From Methylobacterium dankookense (lineage in GTDB: Bacteria; Pseudomonadota; Alphaproteobacteria; Rhizobiales; Beijerinckiaceae), in contig NZ_CABFVH010000035.1 of assembly GCF_902141855.1 (NCBI RefSeq), positions 1-57,824 on the forward strand: 57,824 nt of DNA. The letters run 5' to 3'. Of the stretch, positions 14,844-24,902 are shown piece after piece. The notes under the pieces are model-generated. The model was given only the letters and a program-made list of their open reading frames with translations, was not told where the DNA came from and did no database searches. The number at the start of each line of letters is the position of its first letter. Position 1 is the first letter of the stretch. The translations under genes and the position numbers were made by a program.

Positions 14844-16129
14844 CAGGCGACCCTCTTGATACCGAGGCTGGCGAGGTAGGCGGCCGGGTCGGCCGGATCG
14901 AAGACCTTGCCGTCGAACATCGTCTCCTTGCCGCGGGAGGTGGAGGCGGGAAGCGCGGAGACGCCGAGGGCCTTGGCGGCGTCGCGCCAGAGGTCCTCGC
15001 GGTTCACCTTGTCGATCAGCGCCTTCGTGTCGGTCGCCGGATCGAACTTGCCCCAGCGGATGTCCTCGGTGAGGAACCACAGGTCGTGCGACTTGTACGG
15101 ATAGGAGGCGTGATCTTCCCAGAACTTCATCGTGAAGGGGCTGTTCTCGACGACGCGGCCGGTGCCGTAGTCGAACTTGCCCTTCATGCGGTCGACGACG
15201 TCGGCCACCGGCACGTTGATCCACTGGCGCTTGGCCACGATGCCGGCGAGCTCGTCGCGGTTCTCAGGCTTCTCGCACCATTGCTGGGCCTCCATCACGG
15301 CCATCAGCAGGGCCTTGGCCGCGTTCGGGTACTTGTCGACGAAGCTCGCGCGCAGCGCGAAAGCCTTCTCGGGATGGTCCTTCCAGAGCTCGCCGGTGGT
15401 GATCGCGGTGTATCCGATGCCCTGGTGGATGAGCTGCTCGTTCCACGGCTCGCAGACGCAGAAGCAGTCCATCGTGCCGACCTTCATGTTCGCCACCATC
15501 TGGGGCGGGGGCACGACGATGGTCTCGATATCCTTGTCGGGGTCGATGCCGCCGGCGGCGAGCCAGTAGCGGATCCAGAGGTCGTGGGTGCCGCCGGGGA
15601 AGGTCATCGCGGCCTTCACCGACTTGCCCGAGGCCTTCTTCTTCTCCAGCGCCGCCTTGAAGGGCTTGGTGTCGAGCCCGACCTTGACGTCGAGATGCTC
15701 CTTGGCGACCGAGATGCACTGGCCGTTCAGGTTGAGCCGGGCGAGGATGTACATCGGCACCGGCACGTTGTTCTGCGTCACGCGGCCCGCCGAGATCAGG
15801 TAGGGCATCGGCGTGAGGATGTGGGCGCCGTCGATGCCGCTGCCCTCGGAGCCGAGCACGAGGTTGTCGCGGGTGGTGCCCCAGCTCGCCTGCTTGACCA
15901 CTTCGGTCTCGGGCACGCCGTACTTGGCGAAGAGGCCCTTCTCCTTGGCGACGAAGAGCGGCGCCGCGTCGGTGAGCGCGATGAAGCCGAGCTTGGCCCC
16001 CTTCACCTCGGGCCCGGCGCCCTGCGCGAAGGCGCCGCCGGGCAGCGCCAGCCGCGCCGCGGCGGTGAGCGACAGGGCTGCGGCCGCGCCCTTGAGGACG
16101 CTGCGCCGGGTCTTCTCGCCGTTCTGCAT
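14843..16129 (-). CDS. Nitrate-type ABC transporter substrate-binding protein (NrtA/CmpA family)
   Basis: A 428-residue NrtA/CmpA-like binding protein exported by Tat: RRSVLKG at residues 8-14 followed by a hydrophobic stretch and AFAQG. The family pattern KLGFIALTDAAPLFVAKEKGLFAKYGV follows, with HILTPMPYLI, MTFPGGTHDLWIRYWLAAGGIDPDKDI and DCFCVCEPWNEQLI, all seen in nitrate/nitrite and bicarbonate binders. ATG 16129 is used since upstream residues lack signal features. It is the first gene of the operon and likely binds nitrate or nitrite; cyanate or bicarbonate remain possible. A sigma-54-type promoter lies upstream. Confidence 0.9.
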   Translation of the reverse strand: MQNGEKTRRSVLKGAAAALSLTAAARLALPGGAFAQGAGPEVKGAKLGFIALTDAAPLFVAKEKGLFAKYGVPETEVVKQASWGTTRDNLVLGSEGSGIDGAHILTPMPYLISAGRVTQNNVPVPMYILARLNLNGQCISVAKEHLDVKVGLDTKPFKAALEKKKASGKSVKAAMTFPGGTHDLWIRYWLAAGGIDPDKDIETIVVPPPQMVANMKVGTMDCFCVCEPWNEQLIHQGIGYTAITTGELWKDHPEKAFALRASFVDKYPNAAKALLMAVMEAQQWCEKPENRDELAGIVAKRQWINVPVADVVDRMKGKFDYGTGRVVENSPFTMKFWEDHASYPYKSHDLWFLTEDIRWGKFDPATDTKALIDKVNREDLWRDAAKALGVSALPASTSRGKETMFDGKVFDPADPAAYLASLGIKRVA

Positions 16130-16274
16130 CAAGGTCTGCCTTCTTCGAGCCCAAGCCGTCCACCGCACCCGCGAGCGAGCACCCGCCACCCGTTCGGACG
16201 GGCAGGTCGGGTTCGCGTCAGCGGCGCTGCTGGCGGAGAGCGGTGCCGTCGCCATTGACGGTCACGGGGGCGTG

Positions 16275-16291
16275 AGCAGGTTCCGTGCCAA
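16275..16291 (-). promoter_or_regulatory. Sigma-54 (RpoN) promoter for the nitrate-type ABC operon
   Basis: The minus strand reads TTGGCACG, GAAC, CTGCT (complement of 16291 down to 16275). This fits the RpoN consensus YTGGCACG-N4-TTGCW with one mismatch (C for the first T of the -12 box). The invariant GG and GC lie at exact spacing. It would start transcription near 16264, giving a leader of about 135 bases before the binding-protein ATG. Nitrogen control via NtrC fits a nitrate importer. Confidence 0.65.
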
Positions 16292-16471
16292 CGGGACGGA
16301 CGGCGGGCGGGCAGGGGGCGATGCGCGGGGCGCAATTCGGTCGCGCGCGGCCCCGCAGGCGCAGCGGCTCGAAAAAGCGGCGCCCTGGCGCACGAAGCGG
16401 CAGACCTATCTCATGCCTTGAATTTCAGCAGACCGCTTCGGGCGGGGCATCCCTACGCCGATGGCCCGACG

Positions 16472-16502
16472 AAAAACCCCGCGGCTCGTGGGAGCCGCGG
16501 GG
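16472..16502 (-). terminator. Rho-independent terminator after the Tyr/Arg-rich protein gene
   Basis: A perfect 10-bp stem, CCCCGCGGCT (16477-16486) with AGCCGCGGGG (16493-16502), has a 6-base loop. On the minus strand it is followed by TTTTT (complement of 16472-16476). Confidence 0.85.
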
Positions 16503-16579
16503 TCCGGTGCGCCAGGAGCCGTTTCCGACCGCGTCGCGGCTGGGAATGGCCTGATTCTCGTTTCGACGCGCTCAGCGCC

Positions 16580-16867
16580 TCAGTAGTAGAATCGCCGACG
16601 ATAGTACGGCCGACCGTAGAAGCGCCGCGGGCCGTAGTAGCGGCGATAGTAGGGGCGGCGGTAGAAGTACGGCCGCGGGCGGTAGTAGCGGCGGTAATAG
16701 GGCCGGCGGTAATAGTAGAACTGCGCCTTCTCGACGGAGCCGGGCACCGCTTCCGCGTTCAGGGCGAGACCGGGCCCGATCGGCGCAGCCGAGGCGCCCT
16801 GCGGCGCCGCCGCCGCGAAGCCCAGGATCAGCAGGGCGGCCAGCAGGAATTTCCTCAACACGATCAC
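16580..16867 (-). CDS. Secreted Tyr/Arg-rich low-complexity protein
   Basis: A 95-residue protein of unknown function. Residues 1-28 form a clear Sec signal peptide (LRKFLLAALLILGFAAAAPQGASA). A short linker with VEKAQF follows, and the last 47 residues are almost only Y, R, F, P and G in irregular repeats such as YYYRRPYYRRYYRPRPYFY. The repeat unit is roughly (R)PYYRRYY. The mature tail is strongly basic and aromatic, expected in the periplasm or outside the cell. Comparable tyrosine/arginine-rich secreted proteins occur in Methylobacterium and Bradyrhizobium without assigned role. The ribosome-binding site (AAGGAG) is good and a strong terminator follows. Confidence 0.75.
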   Translation of the reverse strand: MIVLRKFLLAALLILGFAAAAPQGASAAPIGPGLALNAEAVPGSVEKAQFYYYRRPYYRRYYRPRPYFYRRPYYRRYYGPRRFYGRPYYRRRFYY

Positions 16868-16972
16868 GTCTCCTTCTTGTCGGAGCTTTCGAGCGGGCGG
16901 ACGGCTCGGCGCGCCCGAAACGCCGAGGTCCGGAAAGGGGTTTCAGGGCACGACTACGTAGCCGGCCGGATG

Positions 16973-17158
16973 TCAGGCGATCTTGGTGGTCATGTCGACG
17001 GTCGAGGCCGTGGCGCTCTGCTTCACCAGCGCGATGCCGTGCTCGCAATCCTCGCGGCGGGCATAGCCCTCCCCGGAATCCGCGATCACGTTGCCGTTCT
17101 GCACCCGCAGGCGCCAACGCCAGTGACCCGACGCGTCCCGGTAGAGCTCGAACCGCAT
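16973..17158 (-). CDS. DUF1508 (YegP-like) domain protein
   Basis: A 61-residue protein with the DUF1508 pattern: MRFELYRDASGHWRWRLRVQNGNVIADSGEGYARREDCEHGI, that is, strand, W-x-W-R strand, N-G-x-x-[IV]-A-x-S-x-x-Y and a short helix. E. coli YegP has two such units; here only one is present, as is common in alphaproteobacteria. The ATG at 17158 is preferred to an upstream ATG, since it begins the domain exactly. The function of the family is not established. Confidence 0.75.
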   Translation of the reverse strand: MRFELYRDASGHWRWRLRVQNGNVIADSGEGYARREDCEHGIALVKQSATASTVDMTTKIA

Positions 17159-17242
17159 GGTCTGCCGACGCCTCTCTCGCGCAACCCGGGGTTGGAACAT
17201 GGCGCGGCCATGCGCGCCGGCAAGGGAGTGTGCGCGCCAACG

Positions 17243-17272
17243 AAAACGCCGCCCCGGGGATCGGGGCGGCGT
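17243..17272 (-). terminator. Rho-independent terminator after the DEAD-box helicase gene
   Basis: On the minus strand, a 10-bp stem (plus ACGCCGCCCC 17246-17255 with GGGGCGGCGT 17263-17272, 7-base loop) is followed by TTTT (complement of 17243-17246). It sits 30 bases past the helicase stop. Confidence 0.8.
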
Positions 17273-17301
17273 CGCATTCGTCTCAGATCGCCACGCGAGG
17301 A

Positions 17302-18852
17302 TCAGGAGCGCGGGGCGCGCTCCAGCCAGCCGATGGCGCGGCCCTCGCCGCTGCCCTGGGGCCGGTTGCCGCGCCGGGGCGGACGGCCCTGCGCCTGCTC
17401 GGGACGCGGGGCGCCGCGCTCGCCCTGCGGGCGGCCGGCATGGGGACGGGGCTGGTGCTGGCGCGGCGCGTGATGCTGCGCCTCGCCGCGAGCCTCCTGC
17501 GCGCGGCGCTCACCCTGACCGCCCTCCTGGCCGCGACCCTGCTGCGGGCGCGGGCCCCGGCCCGGCTCGGCCGGACGGCCGGCGAAGGGACGGCCGCCGG
17601 AGGGACGATCCTGGCGCTGGCCGTTGCGGGGGGCGGGGCGGGCGCCGGGACGGGGACCGCGCTCGGGGCGGCGCTCCTCACTCGCGGCGATCTCGGCGGC
17701 CTCTTGGCGGGTCGGCGGCGAGAAGCCCTCGGGGAAGCCGGCCACCGGCACCTTCTGGCGTGTCAGCCGCTCGATGTCGCGCAGATACGCCTTCTCCTCG
17801 TCGTTGCAGAAGGAGATGGCGAGCCCGTCCGCCCCCGCGCGGGCCGTGCGGCCGATGCGGTGGACGTAGGATTCCGGCACGTTCGGCAGGTCGAAGTTGA
17901 CGACGTGAGAGACGCCCTCGACGTCGATGCCGCGGGCGGCGATGTCGGTCGCCACCAGCACCCGGCAGGAGCCGTCGCGGAAGGCGGCGAGCGCCCGCTC
18001 GCGCTGCGGCTGGCTCTTGTTGCCATGGATCGCGGCGCCCGCGATGCCGGCCTTGTCGAGGCCGCGCACCACCCGGTCCGCGCCGTGCTTCGTGCGGGTG
18101 AAGACGAGGACACGATCGATCGCCGGATCGCGCAGGATGTGGGCGAGCAGCGCCTGCTTGGCGCCGGTATGGGCGAAGATCACCTGCTGCTCGACGCGCT
18201 CGGCGGTGGTGGCGACCGGGGTCACCGCGACCTGGACCGGATCGGTGAGGTACTGCTCGGCGAGGCCGGCGATGTTCTTCGGCATCGTGGCCGAGAAGAA
18301 CAGGCTCTGGCGCTTCTGCGGCAGCATCCGCACGATGCGCTTCAGGGCGTGGATGAAGCCGAGGTCGAGCATCTGGTCGGCCTCGTCGAGGACGAGGATC
18401 TCGACGCCTTCGAGGGTGAGCGCGCGGCGGTCGACGAGGTCGATCAGCCGGCCCGGGGTGGCGACGAGGATGTCGACGCCGGGCGCGAGCGCCCGCTCCT
18501 GGCGGCCGATGGTGACGCCGCCGAACACCACGGTGTTGGTGTAGGGCAGGTGCCGGCCGTAATCGGAGAACGATTCGGCGATCTGGTTGGCGAGTTCGCG
18601 CGTCGGCGAGAGCACGAGCACCCGGCAGCCGCGGCGCGGGGCACGGCGGTCCGAGAGCGAGAGCCGGTGCAGGATCGGCAGCGCGAAGGCCGCGGTCTTG
18701 CCGGTGCCGGTCTGGGCGATGCCGCAGAGGTCGCGGCCCTGCATGGCGGGGGGAATGGCCTGCGCCTGGATCGGCGTCGGCGCGGTGTAGCCGGCCTCCG
18801 CGAGAGCCCGCAGGACGGGCTGAGCGAGGCCGAAATCGGTGAACTGGGTCAA
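17302..18852 (-). CDS. DEAD-box ATP-dependent RNA helicase, RhlE-like
   Basis: A 516-residue RNA helicase. Motifs in order: Q-motif (FTDFGLAQPVLRALAEAGY with PTPIQ), I AQTGTGKT (46-53), Ia PTRELA, II DEAD (LVLDEADQML), III SATMP, IV/V VATDIAARGIDV and VI HRIGRTARAG. The last 130 or so residues are a disordered R/G/P/Q-rich tail (GQGERRAQEARGEAQHHAPR and similar), typical of RhlE RNA-binding tails. The chosen start is TTG 18852, behind GAGAAG and exactly at the conserved TQFTDFGL opening; an ATG at 19050 would add 66 unconserved residues. A role in ribosome assembly or RNA turnover is inferred from the family. Confidence 0.88.
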   Translation of the reverse strand: MTQFTDFGLAQPVLRALAEAGYTAPTPIQAQAIPPAMQGRDLCGIAQTGTGKTAAFALPILHRLSLSDRRAPRRGCRVLVLSPTRELANQIAESFSDYGRHLPYTNTVVFGGVTIGRQERALAPGVDILVATPGRLIDLVDRRALTLEGVEILVLDEADQMLDLGFIHALKRIVRMLPQKRQSLFFSATMPKNIAGLAEQYLTDPVQVAVTPVATTAERVEQQVIFAHTGAKQALLAHILRDPAIDRVLVFTRTKHGADRVVRGLDKAGIAGAAIHGNKSQPQRERALAAFRDGSCRVLVATDIAARGIDVEGVSHVVNFDLPNVPESYVHRIGRTARAGADGLAISFCNDEEKAYLRDIERLTRQKVPVAGFPEGFSPPTRQEAAEIAASEERRPERGPRPGARPAPRNGQRQDRPSGGRPFAGRPAEPGRGPRPQQGRGQEGGQGERRAQEARGEAQHHAPRQHQPRPHAGRPQGERGAPRPEQAQGRPPRRGNRPQGSGEGRAIGWLERAPRS

Positions 18853-19147
18853 GTCTTTAGGTCTTCTCAGAGCAGCGGGACCGGCGGGCTCGCCCCAGCG
18901 GGTGAGCGCGGCATCGAAGGATCCCGGAGGCAGGAGGCTGCCCGCGTGATGGGGCGGCCCGGGTGCATGCACGAACGAAGAGGGGGGCCGGATCTTCCGG
19001 AGCCGGCTCGTGGAGCCCGGCCTCTCGGATCCGTCACGCAGCCCCCTCACGCGGCTCCGTCGGCCGCTGACGCTGCAACGCCGATATGCGGTTCCGCAGG
19101 TGCGAAGTCAATGGCGGCAATGCCTGCGGTGGAACCGGCCGAGCCGG

Positions 19148-19504
19148 TTACCAGCCGAAGCGGGCGATCTGGGCGAGCCGAGCCCTGGCCGCCGTCTCGT
19201 CCTGTCCGATCAGGGCGATGCGCTGCGCGAGCTCGTAGCAGCGGGCGCAGAAGGGCAGGGCGAGGAGCGGGATGCCCTCGGACCGTGCCCGGTTCACCGA
19301 GGCGACGAGGCAGCCGACCACCGGCTCGGTATCCGGCAGGCCGAGGCAATCCGCGCGCGGGCTCCCGAAGAGCGGCCGGTTCGGCCAGGTGAGCGCGAGC
19401 GTGGTACCGCCGCGTCGGTCGGGGGCAGGCGGCACGGTGTAGCTGCGCAGGAACAGCGCGCAGGCGGCGATCAGCAGGGCGAGGGCGAGGCTGGCAGCGC
19501 GCAT
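19148..19504 (-). CDS. Hypothetical exported or membrane-anchored protein
   Basis: A 118-residue protein I cannot name. Residues 3-20 are a hydrophobic stretch (AASLALALLIAACALFLR) that could be a signal peptide or anchor; the cysteine in AACALF could suggest a lipobox but the pattern is weak. The remainder has five cysteines (DCLGL, VVGCLV, FCARCYEL), so disulfides in the periplasm are possible. It is monocistronic between the helicase and a small minus-strand gene. No family pattern was recognised. Confidence 0.5.
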   Translation of the reverse strand: MRAASLALALLIAACALFLRSYTVPPAPDRRGGTTLALTWPNRPLFGSPRADCLGLPDTEPVVGCLVASVNRARSEGIPLLALPFCARCYELAQRIALIGQDETAARARLAQIARFGW

Positions 19505-19555
19505 CGCGGTCGTTATCGGGCGCGACCGGCCTCCGGCAACGGGGAGGGTCCGCCG

Positions 19556-19843
19556 TCAGGCGCCGTCGTCGAAGCGGCTGCGGAAGAATACCTCGCGGCC
19601 CGCCCCGTCGATCACCCGCACGGCCTCCGCCGGCGCGCCGCCGCGCTGGGGCGCCCGCGCCCGGGCGAACAGGCGGAGCGCCCGCTCCTCCGCGGCGGCG
19701 AGATCCTCCACCCGCACCGAGACGCGGGAGAGGACCGGATCGGGGTCGAGCCCCAGGATCTCGATGTGGAAGGTCTCGCGCGCGCTCAAACGGATCCGCC
19801 GGGTCGGGGAGGGGCCCGGAAGGGTTTCCGAGCCGGGCCGCAT
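19556..19843 (-). CDS. Hypothetical protein (95 aa)
   Basis: A 95-residue unrecognised cytoplasmic protein. The second half reads SRVSVRVEDLAAAEERALRLFARARA, then AEAVRVIDGAGREVFFRSRF, a helix followed by a strand-turn-strand ending that weakly recalls DUF6894-type proteins. ATG 19843 is preferred because GGGGAG sits 12 bases upstream. An ATG 18 bases further out (19861) would overlap the ATG of the divergent gene at the same CATG. Confidence 0.45.
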   Translation of the reverse strand: MRPGSETLPGPSPTRRIRLSARETFHIEILGLDPDPVLSRVSVRVEDLAAAEERALRLFARARAPQRGGAPAEAVRVIDGAGREVFFRSRFDDGA

Positions 19844-19859
19844 CAGATAGGCGCTCCCC

Positions 19860-20075
19860 ATGAACCCGCTCAAGGCCGGACTCATCGTCCTGATCTGCCT
19901 GATCCTGCTCTGGCTCGGGATCCGGCTGGCACGCCGCGCCATCGACCTCGGCATCGCGGCGGGCTACGAGGCCGAGCGGCGGCGCCAGGCGCAGGCCGAG
20001 TCGCAGGGCGAAACGGACCGCCGCGTGGACGGCCCGCCGGACAATCAGACAGGCAGCGGCGCGCAGACGCGCTGA
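19860..20075 (+). CDS. Small single-pass membrane protein
   Basis: A 71-residue protein with one strong membrane helix at residues 6-22 (AGLIVLICLILLWLGIR), then a basic amphipathic segment and a polar tail rich in Q, E, R and G. No family is recognised. It starts at an ATG that shares its CATG with a possible minus-strand start. Reading of a hydrophobic helix followed by positive residues suggests an N-out or short anchor protein of the inner membrane. Confidence 0.5.
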   Translation: MNPLKAGLIVLICLILLWLGIRLARRAIDLGIAAGYEAERRRQAQAESQGETDRRVDGPPDNQTGSGAQTR

Positions 20076-20114
20076 GCCGGCGCCGAGCCGGCCCAGCTTC
20101 GGCTTCACGGCGCC

Positions 20115-20576
20115 TTATCCCGGAAACCCGCCTACCTGCCGCAGCGCTTCGCCGGTCACCAGCGCGGCGGCGACCGCGACGTTGAGGGAGCGCAGACCCG
20201 GCCGGAGCGGGATTAGGATGCGGGCGTCGGCGGCCGCGTGGACCGCCTCGGGGACACCGGCCGATTCCCGGCCCATAAGGATGCAGTCGCCGTCTCGGAA
20301 CGCGAAGGCGGTGTGGGGCTGCGCGCCGGCCGTGGTGGCGAGGACGAGGCGGATGCCGGCGCCGCGCCGCCACGCCTCGAAGGCGCCCCACGAGCGGTGG
20401 CGGGTCACGGCCACGTGGTCGAGATAGTCGAGGCCCGAGCGCCGGAGATGCCGGTCCGAGACGTCGAAGCCCGCCGGCTCGACGATCTCGACGGCGAGGC
20501 CGAGGCAGGCCGCCATGCGCAGCATGGTGCCGGTGTTCTGGGGGATGTCGGGCTGGTAGAGGGCGAGGCGGAGCAT
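20115..20576 (-). CDS. trmL: tRNA (cytidine(34)-2'-O)-methyltransferase
   Basis: A 153-residue SPOUT methyltransferase, the usual TrmL length. It methylates the 2'-O of the wobble C/U in tRNA-Leu. The knot motifs are present: an opening LALYQPDIPQNTGTMLRMAACLG, LMGRESAGVPEAV (motif 2) and IPLRPGLRSLNVAVAAALV (motif 3), which bind S-adenosylmethionine. ATG 20576 begins the conserved MLRLALYQPDIPQ segment; an upstream ATG adds 11 unconserved residues. It is divergent from the ABC exporter gene and not in an evident operon. Confidence 0.93.
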   Translation of the reverse strand: MLRLALYQPDIPQNTGTMLRMAACLGLAVEIVEPAGFDVSDRHLRRSGLDYLDHVAVTRHRSWGAFEAWRRGAGIRLVLATTAGAQPHTAFAFRDGDCILMGRESAGVPEAVHAAADARILIPLRPGLRSLNVAVAAALVTGEALRQVGGFPG

Positions 20577-20684
20577 GGATCTGCAGGGCAGGTTTGCGCG
20601 CTGCGGCATCGCTCCCCGCTTGGCCCCGGGTCAAGCGTCCTTACCTAAGGGGGCCCGCCCCGGACCGCCGAAAACCCCCGTGCC

Positions 20685-22583
<1,899 letters not shown>

Positions 22584-22646
22584 AGACAGCTCCTCCGCCG
22601 CGGCCCGGCCGCGGCCGATCCCCGTTTTCCAGATCCGAGAGACATC

Positions 22647-24092
22647 ATGCCGGCACTCGACCTCGCGGCCTCGCCCGCGCGGGACAGGGCCCCGTTCCGC
22701 CGTCCCTGGCTCGTGGAGCTGCGCGCCACCCTCGCGCTCTCCGGGCCCCTCGTCCTGATCAACCTCGCCCAGCACGGCCTGATCATGGCCGACGTGGTGA
22801 TGCTCGGCCGCCTCGGCGCCGAGGCGCTGGCCGCGGCGACGCTCGCGCACGGGCTCTATTTCATCCTGTTCATCGGCGGCATCGGCCTGACGAGCGCCGT
22901 GGCGCCGCTGATCGCCGAGGCGCTGGGGCGCGACCCCGGCGACACGGAGGCCGCGCGCCGCACCCTGCGCGCCGGGCTCTGGGCGGCGACCCTCGTCTGC
23001 GGGCCGGTCATGCTGCTGCTCTGGTTCACCGGGCCGCTGCTCGCCGCGCTCGGCGAGCCGCCGGCGCTCGCCGAGGCCGCGGGCCGCTACATGCGCGTGC
23101 TGCAATGGGCGATGTGGCCGGCCCTGCTGTTCATGGCCCTGCGCGGCGCGCTGGCCGCCCTGGAGCGGCCCGCCTGGGCGCTCGCCGCCAGCCTCGCGGC
23201 CCTGCCGCTCAACGTGGCGCTCGGCCTCTGGCTCGCCTTCGAGGCCGGCCTCGGCATGGTCGGGATCGGCTGCGCGACCCTGGTCTCCTCCGTGTTCAGC
23301 CTCGCCGTGCTCGTGCTCGTGGTGCTGCGCGATCCCGGGCTCCGGCGCCACCGGCTGTTCCACGGCCTCTGGCGCTTCGATCCCGCCCGGCTCGGGGCGG
23401 TGGTCCGCCTCGGCCTGCCGATGGTGGCGACGGGGCTGGCCGAGGCCGGGCTGTTCGAGGCGGCGGCGCTCGCCATGGGCCTGTTCGGCGCGAGCCAGCT
23501 CGCCGCGCACGCGGTGGCGATCCAGATCGCGGCCTTCTGCTTCATGGTGCCCAACGGCATCGCCCAGGCCGCGACCGTCCGGGTCGGCCTCGCCTTCGGG
23601 CGGCGCGACGCCGCCGGCGTGCGCCGGGCGGGCGCCGTGGCGCTGGGGCTGGGCTTGAGCTTCATGAGCCTGTGCGCCCTGACCCAGCTCAGCGTGCCGG
23701 AGCCGCTGATCGGCCTGTTCCTCGATTTGCGCGACCCGGCCAACGGCGCCGTGCTGCCGGTGGCCGTGGTCTTCATCGGCTTCGCCGCGCTCTTCGCGGT
23801 GGCCGACGGGGTGCAGTCGGTGGCGCTCGGCATGCTGCGCGGCCTGCAGGACACCAAGGTGCCGATGCTGATCGCGGTCGGCGGCTACTGGGGCCTCGGC
23901 GTGCCGGTGGGCGCAGGGCTCGCCTGGGGCCTCGGCTTCGAGGGGGCGGGCATCTGGATCGGCTTCTGCGCCGGCCTGTTCGTGGTGGCGGCCCTGCTGG
24001 TGGCGCGCTGGCGCCGGCTCGTGCGGGCCGGTCCGGCACGCCCGACGGGCCTCGGGGCACGCCGCCCGACTGTGTCCATTTCGACACCCTGA
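22647..24092 (+). CDS. MATE family efflux transporter (NorM-like)
   Basis: A 481-residue MATE exporter with twelve membrane segments in two pseudo-symmetric halves. The opening LALSGPLVLINLAQHGLIMADVVMLGRLGAEALAAATL (about 30-67) and the second-half QLAAHAVAIQIAAFCFMVPNGIAQAATVRVG (about 287-317) match NorM-type members. Such proteins export cationic drugs or dyes with sodium or proton antiport. The start at ATG 22647 follows GAGAGAC. It is probably in one transcript with the ABC exporter upstream. Confidence 0.92.
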   Translation: MPALDLAASPARDRAPFRRPWLVELRATLALSGPLVLINLAQHGLIMADVVMLGRLGAEALAAATLAHGLYFILFIGGIGLTSAVAPLIAEALGRDPGDTEAARRTLRAGLWAATLVCGPVMLLLWFTGPLLAALGEPPALAEAAGRYMRVLQWAMWPALLFMALRGALAALERPAWALAASLAALPLNVALGLWLAFEAGLGMVGIGCATLVSSVFSLAVLVLVVLRDPGLRRHRLFHGLWRFDPARLGAVVRLGLPMVATGLAEAGLFEAAALAMGLFGASQLAAHAVAIQIAAFCFMVPNGIAQAATVRVGLAFGRRDAAGVRRAGAVALGLGLSFMSLCALTQLSVPEPLIGLFLDLRDPANGAVLPVAVVFIGFAALFAVADGVQSVALGMLRGLQDTKVPMLIAVGGYWGLGVPVGAGLAWGLGFEGAGIWIGFCAGLFVVAALLVARWRRLVRAGPARPTGLGARRPTVSISTP

Positions 24093-24294
24093 TCCCGCCC
24101 CTGAGACATCTCGCGCGCCCTCTTCGCCGCAATGCGGGAGCGGGCGCACGCTCGGCTTGACTTCGGGCGACGGCCGGTCGCATTGCACAGTTTAGAACGA
24201 TAGTGCTCTGGTCCGGTCCGAAGCGGCCGGCCCGCGCACCCGCGGGGCCCGAGCGCGCCCCGCTTCGGCTTTCACGCTCTGGAGGTTCGAGACC

Positions 24295-24870
24295 TTGGCG
24301 AACACGACTGCCGCCGCGCCCGCCGGCGCCGCCCCGCAGGAGGGCACCCGCCGAGATTTCCTGTTCCTCGCAACCGGTGCCGGCCTCGCCGTCGGCGCCG
24401 GCGCGGTGGCCTGGCCCTTCGTCTCCTCGATGGCGCCGGACGCCGCCACCATCGCGGCCGGCGCGCCCATCGAGGTCGACCTGACGCCGATCACCGACGG
24501 CCAGATCATCAACGTGTTCTGGCGCGGCAAGCTGATCTTCGTGCGCAAGCTGACGGGCAAGGAGATCACCGACATGAAGGCGGTGCCGCTGGCGGATCTC
24601 GCCGACAGGGCCACCTTCGACAGCCGCGTGAAGAGCGGCCACGAGCAGTGGCTCGTGGTCTACGGCAACTGCACCCATCTCGGCTGCGTGCCGATCGGCC
24701 ACCAGGGCAACTACGAGGGCTGGGCCTGCCCCTGCCACGGCTCGCAGTTCGACGCCGTCGGCCGCGTGCGCCGCGGCCCCGCACCGATCAACCTGCCGCT
24801 CCCGCCCTACGCCTTCCAATCCGACACCAAGCTGCGGATCGGCGAAGAGGGCGGCAAGGCCGCGGCCTGA
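24295..24870 (+). CDS. petA: Ubiquinol-cytochrome c reductase iron-sulfur subunit (Rieske)
   Basis: A 191-residue Rieske protein of the bc1 complex, which passes electrons from ubiquinol to cytochrome c1. It starts with TTG at 24295 behind GGAGG (24281-24285). A Tat motif (RRDFLFLATG, residues 19-28) precedes the membrane anchor (about 25-47). The [2Fe-2S] ligands are C126 and H128 (CTHLGCVP) and C145 and H148 (CPCHGS), with the disulfide cysteines C131 and C147. It is the first of petABC; the next gene follows after 32 bases. Confidence 0.95.
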   Translation: MANTTAAAPAGAAPQEGTRRDFLFLATGAGLAVGAGAVAWPFVSSMAPDAATIAAGAPIEVDLTPITDGQIINVFWRGKLIFVRKLTGKEITDMKAVPLADLADRATFDSRVKSGHEQWLVVYGNCTHLGCVPIGHQGNYEGWACPCHGSQFDAVGRVRRGPAPINLPLPPYAFQSDTKLRIGEEGGKAAA

Positions 24871-24902
24871 ACGAGAAGAGGCGGGAGGTCCCGGAGAGCC
24901 CC

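Larger units (their letters stand above)
16130..16579. other. Intergenic region upstream of the nitrate-type operon
   Basis: A 450-base gap. It holds a sigma-54-like promoter (16275-16291), a small GC hairpin next to a run of five A at 16372-16376 (a T-run on the minus strand), and a strong minus-strand terminator (16472-16502) belonging to the Tyr/Arg-rich protein gene. No coding frame is supported. Confidence 0.6.

Noticed and set aside
16367..16400. GC hairpin followed by TTTTT on the minus strand inside the gap upstream of the nitrate-type operon
   Set aside because: The stem is only about four to five base pairs with a tiny loop, and lies upstream of the sigma-54 promoter, so it cannot be a leader attenuator for that transcript.
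24183..24200. TTTAGAA-like half site before petA, resembling an Irr iron-control element
   Set aside because: Only one half is present; no TTCTAAA partner follows, and a 7-base match is weak even in GC-rich DNA.
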